From the IMG/VR virus record IMGVR_UViG_3300032213_001715, positions 1 through 51,767 of that record: a DNA stretch of 51,767 bases; one strand, written 5' to 3'. Under the pieces are notes generated by a model. It worked only from the letters and a program-made list of their open reading frames with translations. It was not told where the DNA came from and searched no databases. This stretch comes from a virus. Position numbers and translations under genes: made by a program. This document shows, in pieces, positions 24,471 to 33,130 of this stretch (its first letter is position 1; each line of letters starts with the position of its first letter).

Positions 24471-24504
24471 TATAAATATACGATGAATTATTTAATTTTC
24501 CAAA
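24471..24504 (-). promoter_or_regulatory. composite host-type and late-type promoter for PhyH-like gene
   Basis: The coding strand reads TTTGG (24500-24504), 19 bases, TATATTTATA (24471-24480). The first eight bases of this last box fit the host -7 pattern TAnnTTTR, and the last nine are the late box ATATTTATA. The two promoter classes are thus superimposed, 21 bases before the ATG. Confidence 0.7.
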
Positions 24505-24517
24505 TAAATTTATGATT

Positions 24518-24907
24518 TTAATTACCTCTATAAAATTGTTTTAGATTAACTAAGTATAGGTTTATATCCGACAAAACCTTCATTGCTTCAGTAATAGACC
24601 TTTTATTTGAGTTAATTACGGATGGTATTAAAGCTCCCTGAGTTGTATATGAATCTTCTAAGTTACCACTTATTCTCCAATTAATTTTTACTCCTCTATA
24701 AAAATTGGAATTATTAAATTTATAAAATATCTCTTTATCCACTTCAAAAATAGGAGAACCAGATGTATCTCTCAATTGTACAAAATATCGTGTTATCACA
24801 CCTTCATTGTAATTATCTTGAGTAGGTGTAGGAAAAAAAGTTCTAGGTATTTTTGTATTAACAACTACGTTTTTTAGAGTTTTATATTTTTTTATCAAAT
24901 CATTCAT
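24518..24907 (-). CDS. hypothetical baseplate-region protein (129 aa)
   Basis: No named family is recognised. The protein has a basic N-terminal helix (MNDLIKKYKTLKNV), a beta-rich middle with YFVQLRDTSGSPIFEVDKEIFYKF and VKINWRISGN, and a C-terminal helix (SITEAMKVLSDINLYLVNLKQFY). It is the last gene of the tape-measure/baseplate unit, 4 bases after the 713-aa gene, so a small baseplate component is the likely role. Confidence 0.6.
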   Translation of the reverse strand: MNDLIKKYKTLKNVVVNTKIPRTFFPTPTQDNYNEGVITRYFVQLRDTSGSPIFEVDKEIFYKFNNSNFYRGVKINWRISGNLEDSYTTQGALIPSVINSNKRSITEAMKVLSDINLYLVNLKQFYRGN

Positions 24908-24911
24908 ATGC

Positions 24912-27053
24912 TTATCCTTTATAAAATGGTCTAAAACGTCCAGACACTTCTGTAATCCATTGTTTAGTATCTACTTTATGTGTAATCTCTTCTACCTGAA
25001 ATGCACCTCTTTTGTTATACTGAGGAGGTAATCCAATAATCCTATATAAATGTCCAACTTTAAATCCACTCATTCCCAATACAGTAAAACTAAATTCAAC
25101 ATCTAATGGTCGTCCGGTGTAGGCCTCTCCTGTTCCATTCACTCCATTCATATTTGTTCCAGTTTTTCTTACATCGGTAAATACCTTTTTATTAAGATAC
25201 ATTCCAGCTCTTCCCCACGCATCAACATTATTTTCTTCAATTTGGTCTTTATCAATAAATTCAGGATTCATTATGATTTTTACATTTCTCCTCAAATCTT
25301 TCCATGCATTATCCTTTGTATCATCAGCCTCTATTGTTTGGTCAGGTTTAGCTGTTTGAGTTTCTACATTTAATTTTTTAAGTATGTTATCTTTTTGATT
25401 AGAAAACAACCCAGTTAATTCATTAGGGTTAGATACCTTCCCATCGGTAGCTTTCTCCATATAAACCTTTGAAGACATTTCTTTAGATATAGTTAAATTA
25501 AAATTACAATCTAAAAAGAAACTCTTTGTACCTATCATATTAAATTCAACAACACTGGTTCCTCCGCTTGGATTTCTTAAATTTGCATCTGTAATAACTA
25601 ATGTTCCTCCATTTTCAATTATCTGAAATCCCCACATACCATCAACTGCTTCACTCATTACACTTAACACCCCATCTAATACATCTTTAATAGGTCGGCT
25701 TACATCTCTCCATGCTTGAATTGCTACTTCCATATCAATGAATACATCTCCTATCCATCCACATGTTCCTGCGGCTATAGTTACACTTTCACTTCCTTTT
25801 GTGTATGTTTGTCCACCTTCTCTAGGAAAACTTATTCCTCCTACCGATGTATCAATCGTAGCTGCTCCTTTTCCAGTTGGAGCCGCTGCTACAAAATATG
25901 GTTCATTATTTAAAAAGTTATAAGATTTTTTATTTGGAATAAAAACTCTCTCATCTGTAGAAAATATACCTGAGAAAGAACTTATAAATATTTTTGGAGC
26001 ATCTCTAGTTCCAATATCCATTTTAAAATCTGCAGGTGCACCATCTCCTGTTTGAAATTTTACTCTCATTTGATTTAATATTTCTATAAACATATAGAAA
26101 CTCAAATATCTTTTGCTTGTTATAGGGCTTTCCGAATCCGTTGCAGACATTTTTTTTCCCTGCCAAACCATATCACCTGATGTTGCATTATTAAACATCC
26201 CCTTTGTTGTTTCAGATTTTGCTTCATCTAATGCAGATTCATTAAAATTTATAAATTCTCCACGTGGGTTACCTTTAGAAACTGCCTCATATACAGGTGT
26301 AGTTCTAAACTCAGCGGGAAGTTGATTGAAAAAATAAGAAGCATTTACTGCCGGGTCTTTTGATTCTTCTTGTTGTGTTATAGTTTTACCTGGAACTACA
26401 AATGGTGATGGTTTTTCTCCTACATTATCAACCTGTACTCCTTCTTGAGAGTGATTCATAAGTATTTCTCCCATAGTCGTAATCTTACAACTAATATTGA
26501 ATTCCTCACCACTTATATCAGATTCTCCTCCGGTTATAATACCTACCAAATTATCATAACATCCTCCATTTGAACTTCGTATTTCATATAAAGCATCTGG
26601 ATTTCTATTATATTTGTTTACATTACCTGCATCTGCAGCAACCGGCCCTACACTTTTTCCTTTTGAAATAGAATAATTCCATCCCCATTGTACCATAATA
26701 CTGATACCAGGTTCCATAAAATATTTTTGCATTTCAGTAAGTTGCTCAGGTGTAAAACATTTAATTTTTAATGTTGCCATTCTTAATGTTCCCCTATTTG
26801 CAAAGTCAATTGAAAAATCTGTAATGATTGGGTTTGGTCGATATTTCATTTCCGATGTAGTATCATATGAAGCATTACCTCCACCAAATATACTATCATA
26901 CTTACCACTTGATAATGTAAATTGCCCTCCTAAATTAGAAGTTGCTGAAATCCAAGGTACTAGACGTGAAACTTTTATTGGGTCTATTCTAGCCTCCAAT
27001 TCCTTTACAATATAATCATCTATTGATTTGTACCACGGAAACCCTACTGCCAT
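24912..27053 (-). CDS. baseplate hub-type structural protein (713 aa)
   Basis: The protein is beta-rich with long loops and no catalytic motif that I recognise. It lies third after the tape measure in a tightly packed set, the usual place for hub proteins (T4 gp27/gp5 region). The C-terminal FKVGHLYRIIGLPPQYNK and ITHKVDTKQWITEVSGRFRPF resemble the end of contractile-tail hub proteins, which close a beta-barrel ring. The first 130 residues include IMVQWGWNY, another common pattern in large baseplate proteins. No lysozyme domain is visible. Confidence 0.6.
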   Translation of the reverse strand: MAVGFPWYKSIDDYIVKELEARIDPIKVSRLVPWISATSNLGGQFTLSSGKYDSIFGGGNASYDTTSEMKYRPNPIITDFSIDFANRGTLRMATLKIKCFTPEQLTEMQKYFMEPGISIMVQWGWNYSISKGKSVGPVAADAGNVNKYNRNPDALYEIRSSNGGCYDNLVGIITGGESDISGEEFNISCKITTMGEILMNHSQEGVQVDNVGEKPSPFVVPGKTITQQEESKDPAVNASYFFNQLPAEFRTTPVYEAVSKGNPRGEFINFNESALDEAKSETTKGMFNNATSGDMVWQGKKMSATDSESPITSKRYLSFYMFIEILNQMRVKFQTGDGAPADFKMDIGTRDAPKIFISSFSGIFSTDERVFIPNKKSYNFLNNEPYFVAAAPTGKGAATIDTSVGGISFPREGGQTYTKGSESVTIAAGTCGWIGDVFIDMEVAIQAWRDVSRPIKDVLDGVLSVMSEAVDGMWGFQIIENGGTLVITDANLRNPSGGTSVVEFNMIGTKSFFLDCNFNLTISKEMSSKVYMEKATDGKVSNPNELTGLFSNQKDNILKKLNVETQTAKPDQTIEADDTKDNAWKDLRRNVKIIMNPEFIDKDQIEENNVDAWGRAGMYLNKKVFTDVRKTGTNMNGVNGTGEAYTGRPLDVEFSFTVLGMSGFKVGHLYRIIGLPPQYNKRGAFQVEEITHKVDTKQWITEVSGRFRPFYKG

Positions 27054-27057
27054 AATT

Positions 27058-27336
27058 TTATAAATTATTTATTATCAAAAACTTATCCTTTGGAATTCTT
27101 AGTTGAATACCAGCTTCAACTCCTATATTTACACCATTCAAATTATTTGCCTGTGCAATTATCCACCATAATCTACTATCGTTATAAAATTGATTAGCTA
27201 ATAAATCCAATCTATCTGAATCCTGAGTGATAATATAGATATCATCATCTCTTTTTTCAATGGTAGATGGAATATTAGTTTTTAATACCTTCTTACCATT
27301 TGCCAATTTTTTTGTTCCTACTTTTTCGTATCTCAT
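27058..27336 (-). CDS. LysM-like baseplate protein (92 aa, T4 gp53-like)
   Basis: The C-terminal half (about residues 32-87) reads IYIITQDSDRLDLLANQFYNDSR-type LysM sequence followed by LWWIIAQANN and AGIQLRIPKD, the usual layout of small LysM-like wedge proteins. The ATG at 27334-27336 was chosen because it comes one base after the stop of the 652-aa gene. A longer frame starting at 27420 would overlap that gene by 83 bases and add a hydrophobic leader unlike the family. The next gene begins 4 bases later. Confidence 0.75.
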   Translation of the reverse strand: MRYEKVGTKKLANGKKVLKTNIPSTIEKRDDDIYIITQDSDRLDLLANQFYNDSRLWWIIAQANNLNGVNIGVEAGIQLRIPKDKFLIINNL

Positions 27337-27337
27337 A

Positions 27338-29296
27338 TTAAATAGTATTTTTATTAGCACTCTTACTAATAGGTTTACCATATCCGTAAAGATTATTCTG
27401 AGTTGTATTTCTAGACTCAATAAATGTTAATCCGATTGATGCGTTTATTATCTTAGGTAATTTGTAATGGTCCATATTTAAGTCACCCGAATTATAATTA
27501 ATTACGTTTTCCTTTGCTTTGATATTAGAACTATTTGTTCCTTTATTATATACCTCATTATTCTCTACTTCAAACTTACCTGTTTTTTGAGTTTTTTTAA
27601 CACCACTCATAGATAACAGTTTAGAGTTATTATCTGCTCCAACATTAAATCTACTATTAAAATCAACGAAACTACCAGCTTTTGTTTTTATTTTATCACC
27701 CCCCAATTCCCATAGATTTTCCGATTCATCTATTGTGTATGATAAACTATCTATAAAACAAACTTTATCAACATATAAATTACCAAATGTAAAATATATT
27801 AAGGTAGGTTGAAATATACCACTTCCGGTGTAAGAATCTGGATATGTACAATGTGAAATAAATTCTAATCTTCTCCACATTAATACTAATTCAGGTTGAG
27901 ACATTGCATAACTCTTAAAATTAAAAGTTATTTTTCTCTCTACACTTGTAAAGTTATAAAAATTAAAAGGATGACCCAACATTCTACTTGAATCCCATCC
28001 TGGTGAAAATGTTTCATTAAACCCTGTTACTACTGAACGTACATAAACTGCACTTCCATCATTTACTTTTTGAAAACGTAGAGGTATTAAATCTACGTCA
28101 GAAATATCCGTACCATTTACTTTAACAGTTTGCAATTCTGATTCTGTAAATTTACCGGTTTGATTTAATATATCTCTATCTGTATATAATCCTCTTCTTT
28201 TTCCTAATTCATTATTTAAAACTGCATCTTTGTTATGGATAGATTTTTTAGCAGTATCCTTTGAATATCTTGTTATTTCCTTTTCTTTTAATGGAGCCGG
28301 TTTTAAAAATTGTAATAGTGTATTATTTTTAAGTTTACCCTCTATTAACGCCGCTGAACCTGTTGCATAAGGATTTACATATGTATTAAATTCTGCTAAC
28401 TTCTTCTTAGTAGGTTCTCCAAATTTTTTATGAGTAGTATCTTCTGATAATACTAATCCATATGTACTTTTATTTGACCATCTAACTTTTCCAAAAACTC
28501 CAGTTGTACCTTTTAATCCTTTTACGTTTGAGGTAGAAGTAATATCAATTTGGTTATATGAATCAGCCTTTGTAAGTTCCTTCATTGAAGTTTCGTAGGT
28601 GTTCCCATCAAAATACTTTTGGTTAAAAAACTCACCAAATTTATCTAAACTACCGGATGTTATAGGTACAACTTTATTATTGTTTCCTAATGTATTCCTA
28701 ATCGCTCCTTTTGCTAAACCTATACCACCTCCAATTACCTGCTTAGATGCCTGTTGAGGTGTTCCTCTAGCAGTATCATTTAGATATCTACCAATTAGAG
28801 AACCTGCCGCATCTTTTTTTATCTTAGCAATTGTTTCATTTGTTAGCGGTTCTTTTCCTTTTTGAAATGCTTCTTCCGCTCTCAATGATGATGGATATAT
28901 TGTAGTAGGTATTCCTAAGAATTTATTTACTTTTCCAGCAAATCCATTTGAATTTTTTAATATCGATACTACTGCTGCGCTATCTTCATTTGTTTTAGCC
29001 GCAATCATACCTTGTATAAAAGAAGTTGTTTTTTGTTGTAATCTTACTATATCAGTACCGTATAAAGTAGGTTCATTTATAAATCTCCTAACCCTTAATC
29101 CTGTTGTTTCTTGTTCAAACGCAGTTTCTTTTAATGGGTCTTTTGTTCCTAATGCATTACCCAAAAAATTACCTACTCTATTATTTCTATCAATAAGAAA
29201 TTGTCCACCTTGAGAAGTACCACTTGTAGGAGGTGCCTGAGGTATTTGTTTTGATACCTTATTACTTTCGAATAGTTCTGTAATTGTCTTTCCCAT
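27338..29296 (-). CDS. tail/baseplate structural protein (652 aa)
   Basis: It follows the tape measure by 2 bases. The N-terminal half is polar and low in motif content, and may be an extension. The C-terminal half carries a pattern I associate with contractile-tail baseplate or tube-initiator proteins: SVVTGFNETFSPGWDSSRM, HPFNFYNFTSVERKITFNF, LVLMWRRLEFISHCTYPDSY, then YFTFGNLYVDKVCFIDSLSY and, at the end, LPKIINASIGLTFIES. This segment would form a tube-like beta-sandwich similar to gp19/gp48/gp54. Assignment to gp48 or gp54 is an inference from position. Confidence 0.6.
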   Translation of the reverse strand: MGKTITELFESNKVSKQIPQAPPTSGTSQGGQFLIDRNNRVGNFLGNALGTKDPLKETAFEQETTGLRVRRFINEPTLYGTDIVRLQQKTTSFIQGMIAAKTNEDSAAVVSILKNSNGFAGKVNKFLGIPTTIYPSSLRAEEAFQKGKEPLTNETIAKIKKDAAGSLIGRYLNDTARGTPQQASKQVIGGGIGLAKGAIRNTLGNNNKVVPITSGSLDKFGEFFNQKYFDGNTYETSMKELTKADSYNQIDITSTSNVKGLKGTTGVFGKVRWSNKSTYGLVLSEDTTHKKFGEPTKKKLAEFNTYVNPYATGSAALIEGKLKNNTLLQFLKPAPLKEKEITRYSKDTAKKSIHNKDAVLNNELGKRRGLYTDRDILNQTGKFTESELQTVKVNGTDISDVDLIPLRFQKVNDGSAVYVRSVVTGFNETFSPGWDSSRMLGHPFNFYNFTSVERKITFNFKSYAMSQPELVLMWRRLEFISHCTYPDSYTGSGIFQPTLIYFTFGNLYVDKVCFIDSLSYTIDESENLWELGGDKIKTKAGSFVDFNSRFNVGADNNSKLLSMSGVKKTQKTGKFEVENNEVYNKGTNSSNIKAKENVINYNSGDLNMDHYKLPKIINASIGLTFIESRNTTQNNLYGYGKPISKSANKNTI

Positions 29297-29298
29297 TA

Positions 29299-31776
29299 TT
29301 AGCTTATTGGATTTCTAACTGCATTTGCTGCAATTTTTGCATTCATTCTTTGACCATCTATGTTAACCGCAATTTTACCCGCAGCCAAATCAGCTCTCAT
29401 TCCTTGCATTTCCGCAATCAATGAACTAACTAATGCTGCAGTTCCTCCTCCTTCTCCACCACCAATTTGTCCAGCTAATGCCGATGGGTTTTTAGAAGCA
29501 ATTAAGAAGTCTGCAGGGTCTGTTGATATAACATTTCCATTTTGCATAACACCATCATCAACACTTTCGGTACTCGTTGTTGCCGGTGTTTCGGCTCCTC
29601 CTCCAAAGAAAGATGCAACACTTGATAACGCATTACCTATTCCACCAAAGAAATTAGAAATAGGGTCAATTAAATACTGATGCATCCATGCACCTAAACT
29701 TTCAAATATAGTAAAGAATCCTTCTAAATAATCCATTACCATATTAAATCCAGCTATAAACGGTCTAAATACTAACCCTAATATACCCTCTCCAATTTGG
29801 GATAACCCACCAATAAAATCACCTTTAAATAGTTTAACAATACCTGCTACTATATCAATTACTCCACTAAATGCACCAATAACCATTTCAATTGCAAATA
29901 CGAGTGGTCCTTGAACTAAAGAATATATAAAACCAATTACCTTTCCTATTTCTTCAAAAATATCAAATAAACTATTGGATGGCCCTAACATATCAGCAAT
30001 TGGTTCGAACGCCTGTTTAATATGCTCAAATATTTTACTAACTATAGCCATCAGAGGTTTAAAAAATCCTACTAATAATCCCATCACTATTTCCGCTACA
30101 GGCATTAAGAAATCCATAATTTGTGTACCGAATGCCATTATTTCGTTGGTCATATTTTCTATTCTACCTTGCATCTCCTTATCCTTTGCCATTTTAGCGG
30201 TTTGAGTTGCTAAATCCTGTTCATTGATATCACCTATCTCTTTTCCCGCATCAATTAAAGCGTGTGCCGATGCTAATCTAGTTTCATCTAAGTTTGGAAA
30301 TTTTTCCTGAATTCGTTGCATATTGATTAACTCCTCAACTGTTTTACCAGTTGCTTTAGCTAATGCATCTTTCGAGTACATATCCATTTTACTGATATCT
30401 CCCACCTTCATCATTTGTTCCATTATGGCTTTTTCCTGTCCATATTGGTCACCCGCAAATGCCGCTGCTCTAGCTTTTTCTAAATTAATATCAGCTCCTA
30501 ATAATGCACTTGCTTCTAATTCATTTGCAATACTACTTTCAAAATCTAATAATGCTTCAGATGATTTTGCCGCACTTTCTAATGAAGAACCCATAGCGGC
30601 CAAACTTACTGCCGATTTTGCTAATAATGCAGGTTGCCCTCTAAAATATTTAAGAGCATCTCCACTATTATCCGCAATATCTTTCATTACTTTTTGAGGC
30701 GCAACTCCTGCTAATTTACTCATTTCTGCAACAGAGTTCGTAAGGTATTGTGATTGGGCTTCGGTAAGACCACCCATATTTTGCATTACCTTATTAACTT
30801 TAGCCGCTTCAGATGCACCCACCCCAAAGTTCTTATTTAAAACAACCATTGACTCTAATGTAGATTTAGCAGGTTGCTCTAATCCATCAAAAGCATTTAC
30901 AAATTCTCCAGCTGATTGTGCAACCTCATCTGCCGATACACCTAATCCTGCATATTGAGTAGATATGGATTGAATATTCCCGACCATTTTTTCAGTCTGA
31001 GAATTGAGTAATCCCGTAGATTCTCTAAATGATTTGGCAGCATCATCAATTTGTTTGAATCTCATAAATCCTAATGCCAATGCTGCTGCTACCGCAACTA
31101 TACCAATTGTTACCGGATTGATAGCAGCCGCTAATGATGACATTGCACCACTACCTGCTCCTCCCAACGCTTGCATCGCAGATTGACCTTCTCCCAATCT
31201 CATTGAAAAATCCGATACGAATGTTTTGCCCGCATCAGTAATTTTTGATTTCAACCCATCAATCGGGCCTTTTGCTAAAGCTCCAAACGCCTTACCTAAA
31301 AAAGGAATCTCATCCAATGAAGTTTTAATTCCATCTAAAAAATCAGTTGTACTTTCAGTTAATGCTTTCTGTGAACCATCAAGCATTTCTGTAAGTTGCA
31401 ATTGTTTTTGTTGAACTTTTAATATCTTTTCTTGAGCATCTAATGTATTAGTTAAACCATCATAGAACTCCTGAGAAACATTTGCCATATCCATTTGCAA
31501 ATGCCTTCTAGTTGTTTCTATTTCTGATAATGCAGTTGATACTGATTTGATGTCAGTTAAACCACTAGAAATTCCTTTTACAGTTGCCTGGTATCTCTTC
31601 GCAGTTTCATTCTGATGAACATGTTGGGCTACATTATCTTCAACTAATCGATTAAGACCGCCAATCATAGAAGACGTAACTTTTAAAGCATCTTGATATC
31701 TGTCTTCTAAATCAATATACTTTTTAGTTTCTTCAGCTTGGTTTCTGAAATTTTCCGTTCCTCTATTATTCGCCAT
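29299..31776 (-). CDS. tail tape measure protein
   Basis: The 825-aa protein is largely helical, with a long charged coiled-coil-like N-terminal third. A cluster of hydrophobic helices follows (for example NPVTIGIVAVAAALALGFM near 220-240, and several between about 560 and 690: IMDFLMPVAEIVMGLLVGFF, FAIEMVIGAFSGVIDIVAG). The C terminus is Gly-rich. This profile and its position between the tail tube/gp26 genes and the baseplate genes define a tape measure. Using the rule of about 0.15 nm per residue, the tail would be near 120 nm, an estimate only. Confidence 0.88.
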   Translation of the reverse strand: MANNRGTENFRNQAEETKKYIDLEDRYQDALKVTSSMIGGLNRLVEDNVAQHVHQNETAKRYQATVKGISSGLTDIKSVSTALSEIETTRRHLQMDMANVSQEFYDGLTNTLDAQEKILKVQQKQLQLTEMLDGSQKALTESTTDFLDGIKTSLDEIPFLGKAFGALAKGPIDGLKSKITDAGKTFVSDFSMRLGEGQSAMQALGGAGSGAMSSLAAAINPVTIGIVAVAAALALGFMRFKQIDDAAKSFRESTGLLNSQTEKMVGNIQSISTQYAGLGVSADEVAQSAGEFVNAFDGLEQPAKSTLESMVVLNKNFGVGASEAAKVNKVMQNMGGLTEAQSQYLTNSVAEMSKLAGVAPQKVMKDIADNSGDALKYFRGQPALLAKSAVSLAAMGSSLESAAKSSEALLDFESSIANELEASALLGADINLEKARAAAFAGDQYGQEKAIMEQMMKVGDISKMDMYSKDALAKATGKTVEELINMQRIQEKFPNLDETRLASAHALIDAGKEIGDINEQDLATQTAKMAKDKEMQGRIENMTNEIMAFGTQIMDFLMPVAEIVMGLLVGFFKPLMAIVSKIFEHIKQAFEPIADMLGPSNSLFDIFEEIGKVIGFIYSLVQGPLVFAIEMVIGAFSGVIDIVAGIVKLFKGDFIGGLSQIGEGILGLVFRPFIAGFNMVMDYLEGFFTIFESLGAWMHQYLIDPISNFFGGIGNALSSVASFFGGGAETPATTSTESVDDGVMQNGNVISTDPADFLIASKNPSALAGQIGGGEGGGTAALVSSLIAEMQGMRADLAAGKIAVNIDGQRMNAKIAANAVRNPIS

Positions 31777-31789
31777 TAATTATACTTAA

Positions 31790-32044
31790 TTATTTATCCA
31801 ATCCAGCCCATTTTCTTAACCAAGGGTCACTAATAACAAACCCCTTTTCTTCTTTGGCTTTTAAATCTTTTCTCAGCGCTTCCATACTAGAATCTGCATC
31901 TACTAAAGCCGACATAAATCCCTTATCTTTTAAAAGAGTTTTAGTTAATATTTTTTTAAATATCTGAGCAATTACACCTTCTTTAATACTATGTTTGGTC
32001 AAAACTTCCTTTAAAGATTTCTTTTCTTCCGTAGTAATTTTCAT
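31790..32044 (-). CDS. small charged protein before tape measure (84-90 aa)
   Basis: Two in-frame ATGs exist, at 32062 and 32044. The late-type box ends 4 bases before the first ATG, so transcription would begin at or past it. The second ATG (MKITTEEKKSLKEVL) leaves a normal leader and is preferred. The product is rich in Lys/Glu helices, with KGFMSALVDADSSMEALRKDL, and ends in SDPWLRKWAGLDK. No family recognised. Its place directly before the tape measure suggests a tail-assembly factor or a small structural protein. Confidence 0.6.
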   Translation of the reverse strand: MKITTEEKKSLKEVLTKHSIKEGVIAQIFKKILTKTLLKDKGFMSALVDADSSMEALRKDLKAKEEKGFVISDPWLRKWAGLDK

Positions 32045-32066
32045 AATTGTATCTTTTAACATATAC

Positions 32067-32075
32067 TATAAATAT
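32067..32075 (-). promoter_or_regulatory. late-type promoter box for tape-measure/baseplate unit
   Basis: The coding strand reads ATATTTATA in the context AATGATATTTATAGTATA. It follows the terminator at 32082-32112 by six bases, so it begins a new late transcript that would cover the 90-aa gene through the 129-aa gene. Confidence 0.65.
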
Positions 32076-32081
32076 CATTAT

Positions 32082-32112
32082 AAAAAAAATGAGAGTTATC
32101 TATTAACTCTCA
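32082..32112 (-). terminator. Rho-independent terminator after the 69-aa gene
   Basis: On the coding strand TGAGAGTTA, a short loop, and TAACTCTCA form a 9-bp stem followed by a run of eight T. The left arm is made of the last codons of the 69-aa gene and its TAA stop is in the right arm. It is immediately followed by a late-type box. Confidence 0.88.
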
Positions 32113-32305
32113 CTTTTGATGTATTCGGTCCTTTTGAAGGGGATGAACCCTTCGATGATTTCTGTGCTGCTTCGTTTTCCGCTTTTTTAGATTGAGCAAG
32201 TTTATTATAATAAAAATTCCTTATGTGAACTGGCATATTATAAACATCCGAATATATGAATCCATTTCCATAATAACATAAATCAAATATTTGCCCATGT
32301 ATCAT
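32096..32305 (-). CDS. small protein paired with gp26-like gene (69 aa; possible gp51-like or frameshift partner)
   Basis: The N-terminal part is MIHGQIFDLCYYGNGFIY followed by VHIRNFYYNKLAQSKK, a pattern I associate with the small gene after gp26-type genes in T4-like phages (T4 gp51 position). The C-terminal third is a low-complexity Ser/Lys/Pro tail (KSSKGSSPSKGPN). It starts 10 bases after the gp26-like stop codon. The frame is open a further 13 codons upstream, back to a TAG just before a seven-T run inside the gp26-like gene, so it could also be made as a fusion. A tail-assembly chaperone or hub-assembly role is likely. Confidence 0.65.
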   Translation of the reverse strand: MIHGQIFDLCYYGNGFIYSDVYNMPVHIRNFYYNKLAQSKKAENEAAQKSSKGSSPSKGPNTSKVRVNR

Positions 32306-32309
32306 TACG

Positions 32310-32336
32310 GAGTAATTACTCGGTAGGCCAAAAAAA
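32310..32336 (-). other. possible +1/-2 frameshift signal at gp26-like/69-aa junction
   Basis: The coding strand reads GGC TTT TTT TGG near the end of the gp26-like gene (T7 run at 32330-32336). A perfect palindrome GAGTAATTACTC (32310-32321) follows and contains the stop codon. A +1 or -2 shift on the T run enters the open frame of the 69-aa gene and yields a fusion. The -1 frame stops after 9 codons. Confidence 0.35.
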
Positions 32337-33077
32337 GCCTACGCCCATCGGAATCGAGCGTACCTCCTTTTCTCCTGTCTCAGGGTTTTCATAATCAAAC
32401 TCCATATTAATATCAGGTGATAATTCTCTTATATATTCTCTAAATGCTCTAGTATCTTTCGCTAAAAATCTATTGTTAATAAAATCGGTTATTGATTTTG
32501 TATCAGTTTTACCATCTATTTCCTGAATCATATAACGATATCTAGTAGTTAGTTCAGCCGATATTCCACCTTTATTAAACTTAGCTAATGCTTTAATATC
32601 AGTATCTATCTTTTGTTCATCACCATGAGTTAATAATTTAAATATCATTTTATTACCAGATGGAGTAGTAAATTCGTATTTATTATCTCTTTTTAATTTT
32701 GATAAATCTACATCTTTTGTTTGAACTTTTGATAAATCTACATCAATTTGTTCTTTTTCACCATCCGCACCGGTTATTTCGATTGGATATTTAGCTCCAT
32801 ATGCTAAGATACGAGTTGCTAACATAATAGCGTTCTTATCACCCAAAAGAATATCATCTACATTAACATCTTTATCAATAACAATTGATTCAAATAGTTT
32901 GTTTAAAACGATACCTTTTTTAATTAGGTTTTGAGATGTGAGGATTTCCTCCTCCCTAGCTGTCATATACTTAATCTCTATAGTACCCTTTGATAATGGG
33001 TTTGATTCTGGGTATCCTTTACCCTCTGATGGAAGTGATATAACTTCCGTTGGAAAATCGTACTTTTGTTCTGCCAT
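32316..33077 (-). CDS. gp26: T4 gp26-like baseplate/tail assembly protein
   Basis: The 253-aa protein matches the T4 gp26 baseplate-hub family: YDFPTEVISLPSEGKGYPESNP at the start, then GTIEIKYMTAREEEILTSQNLIKKG, and DNKYEFTTPSGNKMIFKLLTHGDE in the middle. It ends VRSIPMGVGFFWPTE. Its place between the tail tube and tape measure is that of the tail-assembly chaperone in most long-tailed phages. It has its own late-type box and follows a strong terminator. The end of the gene holds a seven-T run that could allow a frameshift into the next ORF. Confidence 0.85.
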   Translation of the reverse strand: MAEQKYDFPTEVISLPSEGKGYPESNPLSKGTIEIKYMTAREEEILTSQNLIKKGIVLNKLFESIVIDKDVNVDDILLGDKNAIMLATRILAYGAKYPIEITGADGEKEQIDVDLSKVQTKDVDLSKLKRDNKYEFTTPSGNKMIFKLLTHGDEQKIDTDIKALAKFNKGGISAELTTRYRYMIQEIDGKTDTKSITDFINNRFLAKDTRAFREYIRELSPDINMEFDYENPETGEKEVRSIPMGVGFFWPTE

Positions 33078-33098
33078 AATAATAACTTATTGTTTGTA

Positions 33099-33107
33099 TA
33101 TAAATAT
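33099..33107 (-). promoter_or_regulatory. late-type promoter box for gp26-like/69-aa unit
   Basis: The coding strand reads ATATTTATA in an alternating A/T run, 21 bases before the ATG. It lies downstream of the tube-gene terminator. Confidence 0.6.
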
Positions 33108-33130
33108 ATATATCACAAATTTTCAAAACA

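Noticed and set aside
25983-25991. TATAAATAT on the plus strand inside the 713-aa gene
   Set aside because: It matches the late box but lies deep in coding sequence far from any start codon; taken as a chance match. A partial match at 38785-38792 was rejected for the same reason.
27337-27420. Longer start (27420) for the LysM-like protein
   Set aside because: It overlaps the 652-aa gene by 83 bases and adds a leader that looks like out-of-frame sequence. The ATG at 27336 fits one base after the upstream stop.
32310-32336. A standard -1 frameshift at the T7 run
   Set aside because: The -1 frame ends at TAA after nine codons and does not enter the 69-aa ORF; only +1 or -2 does.
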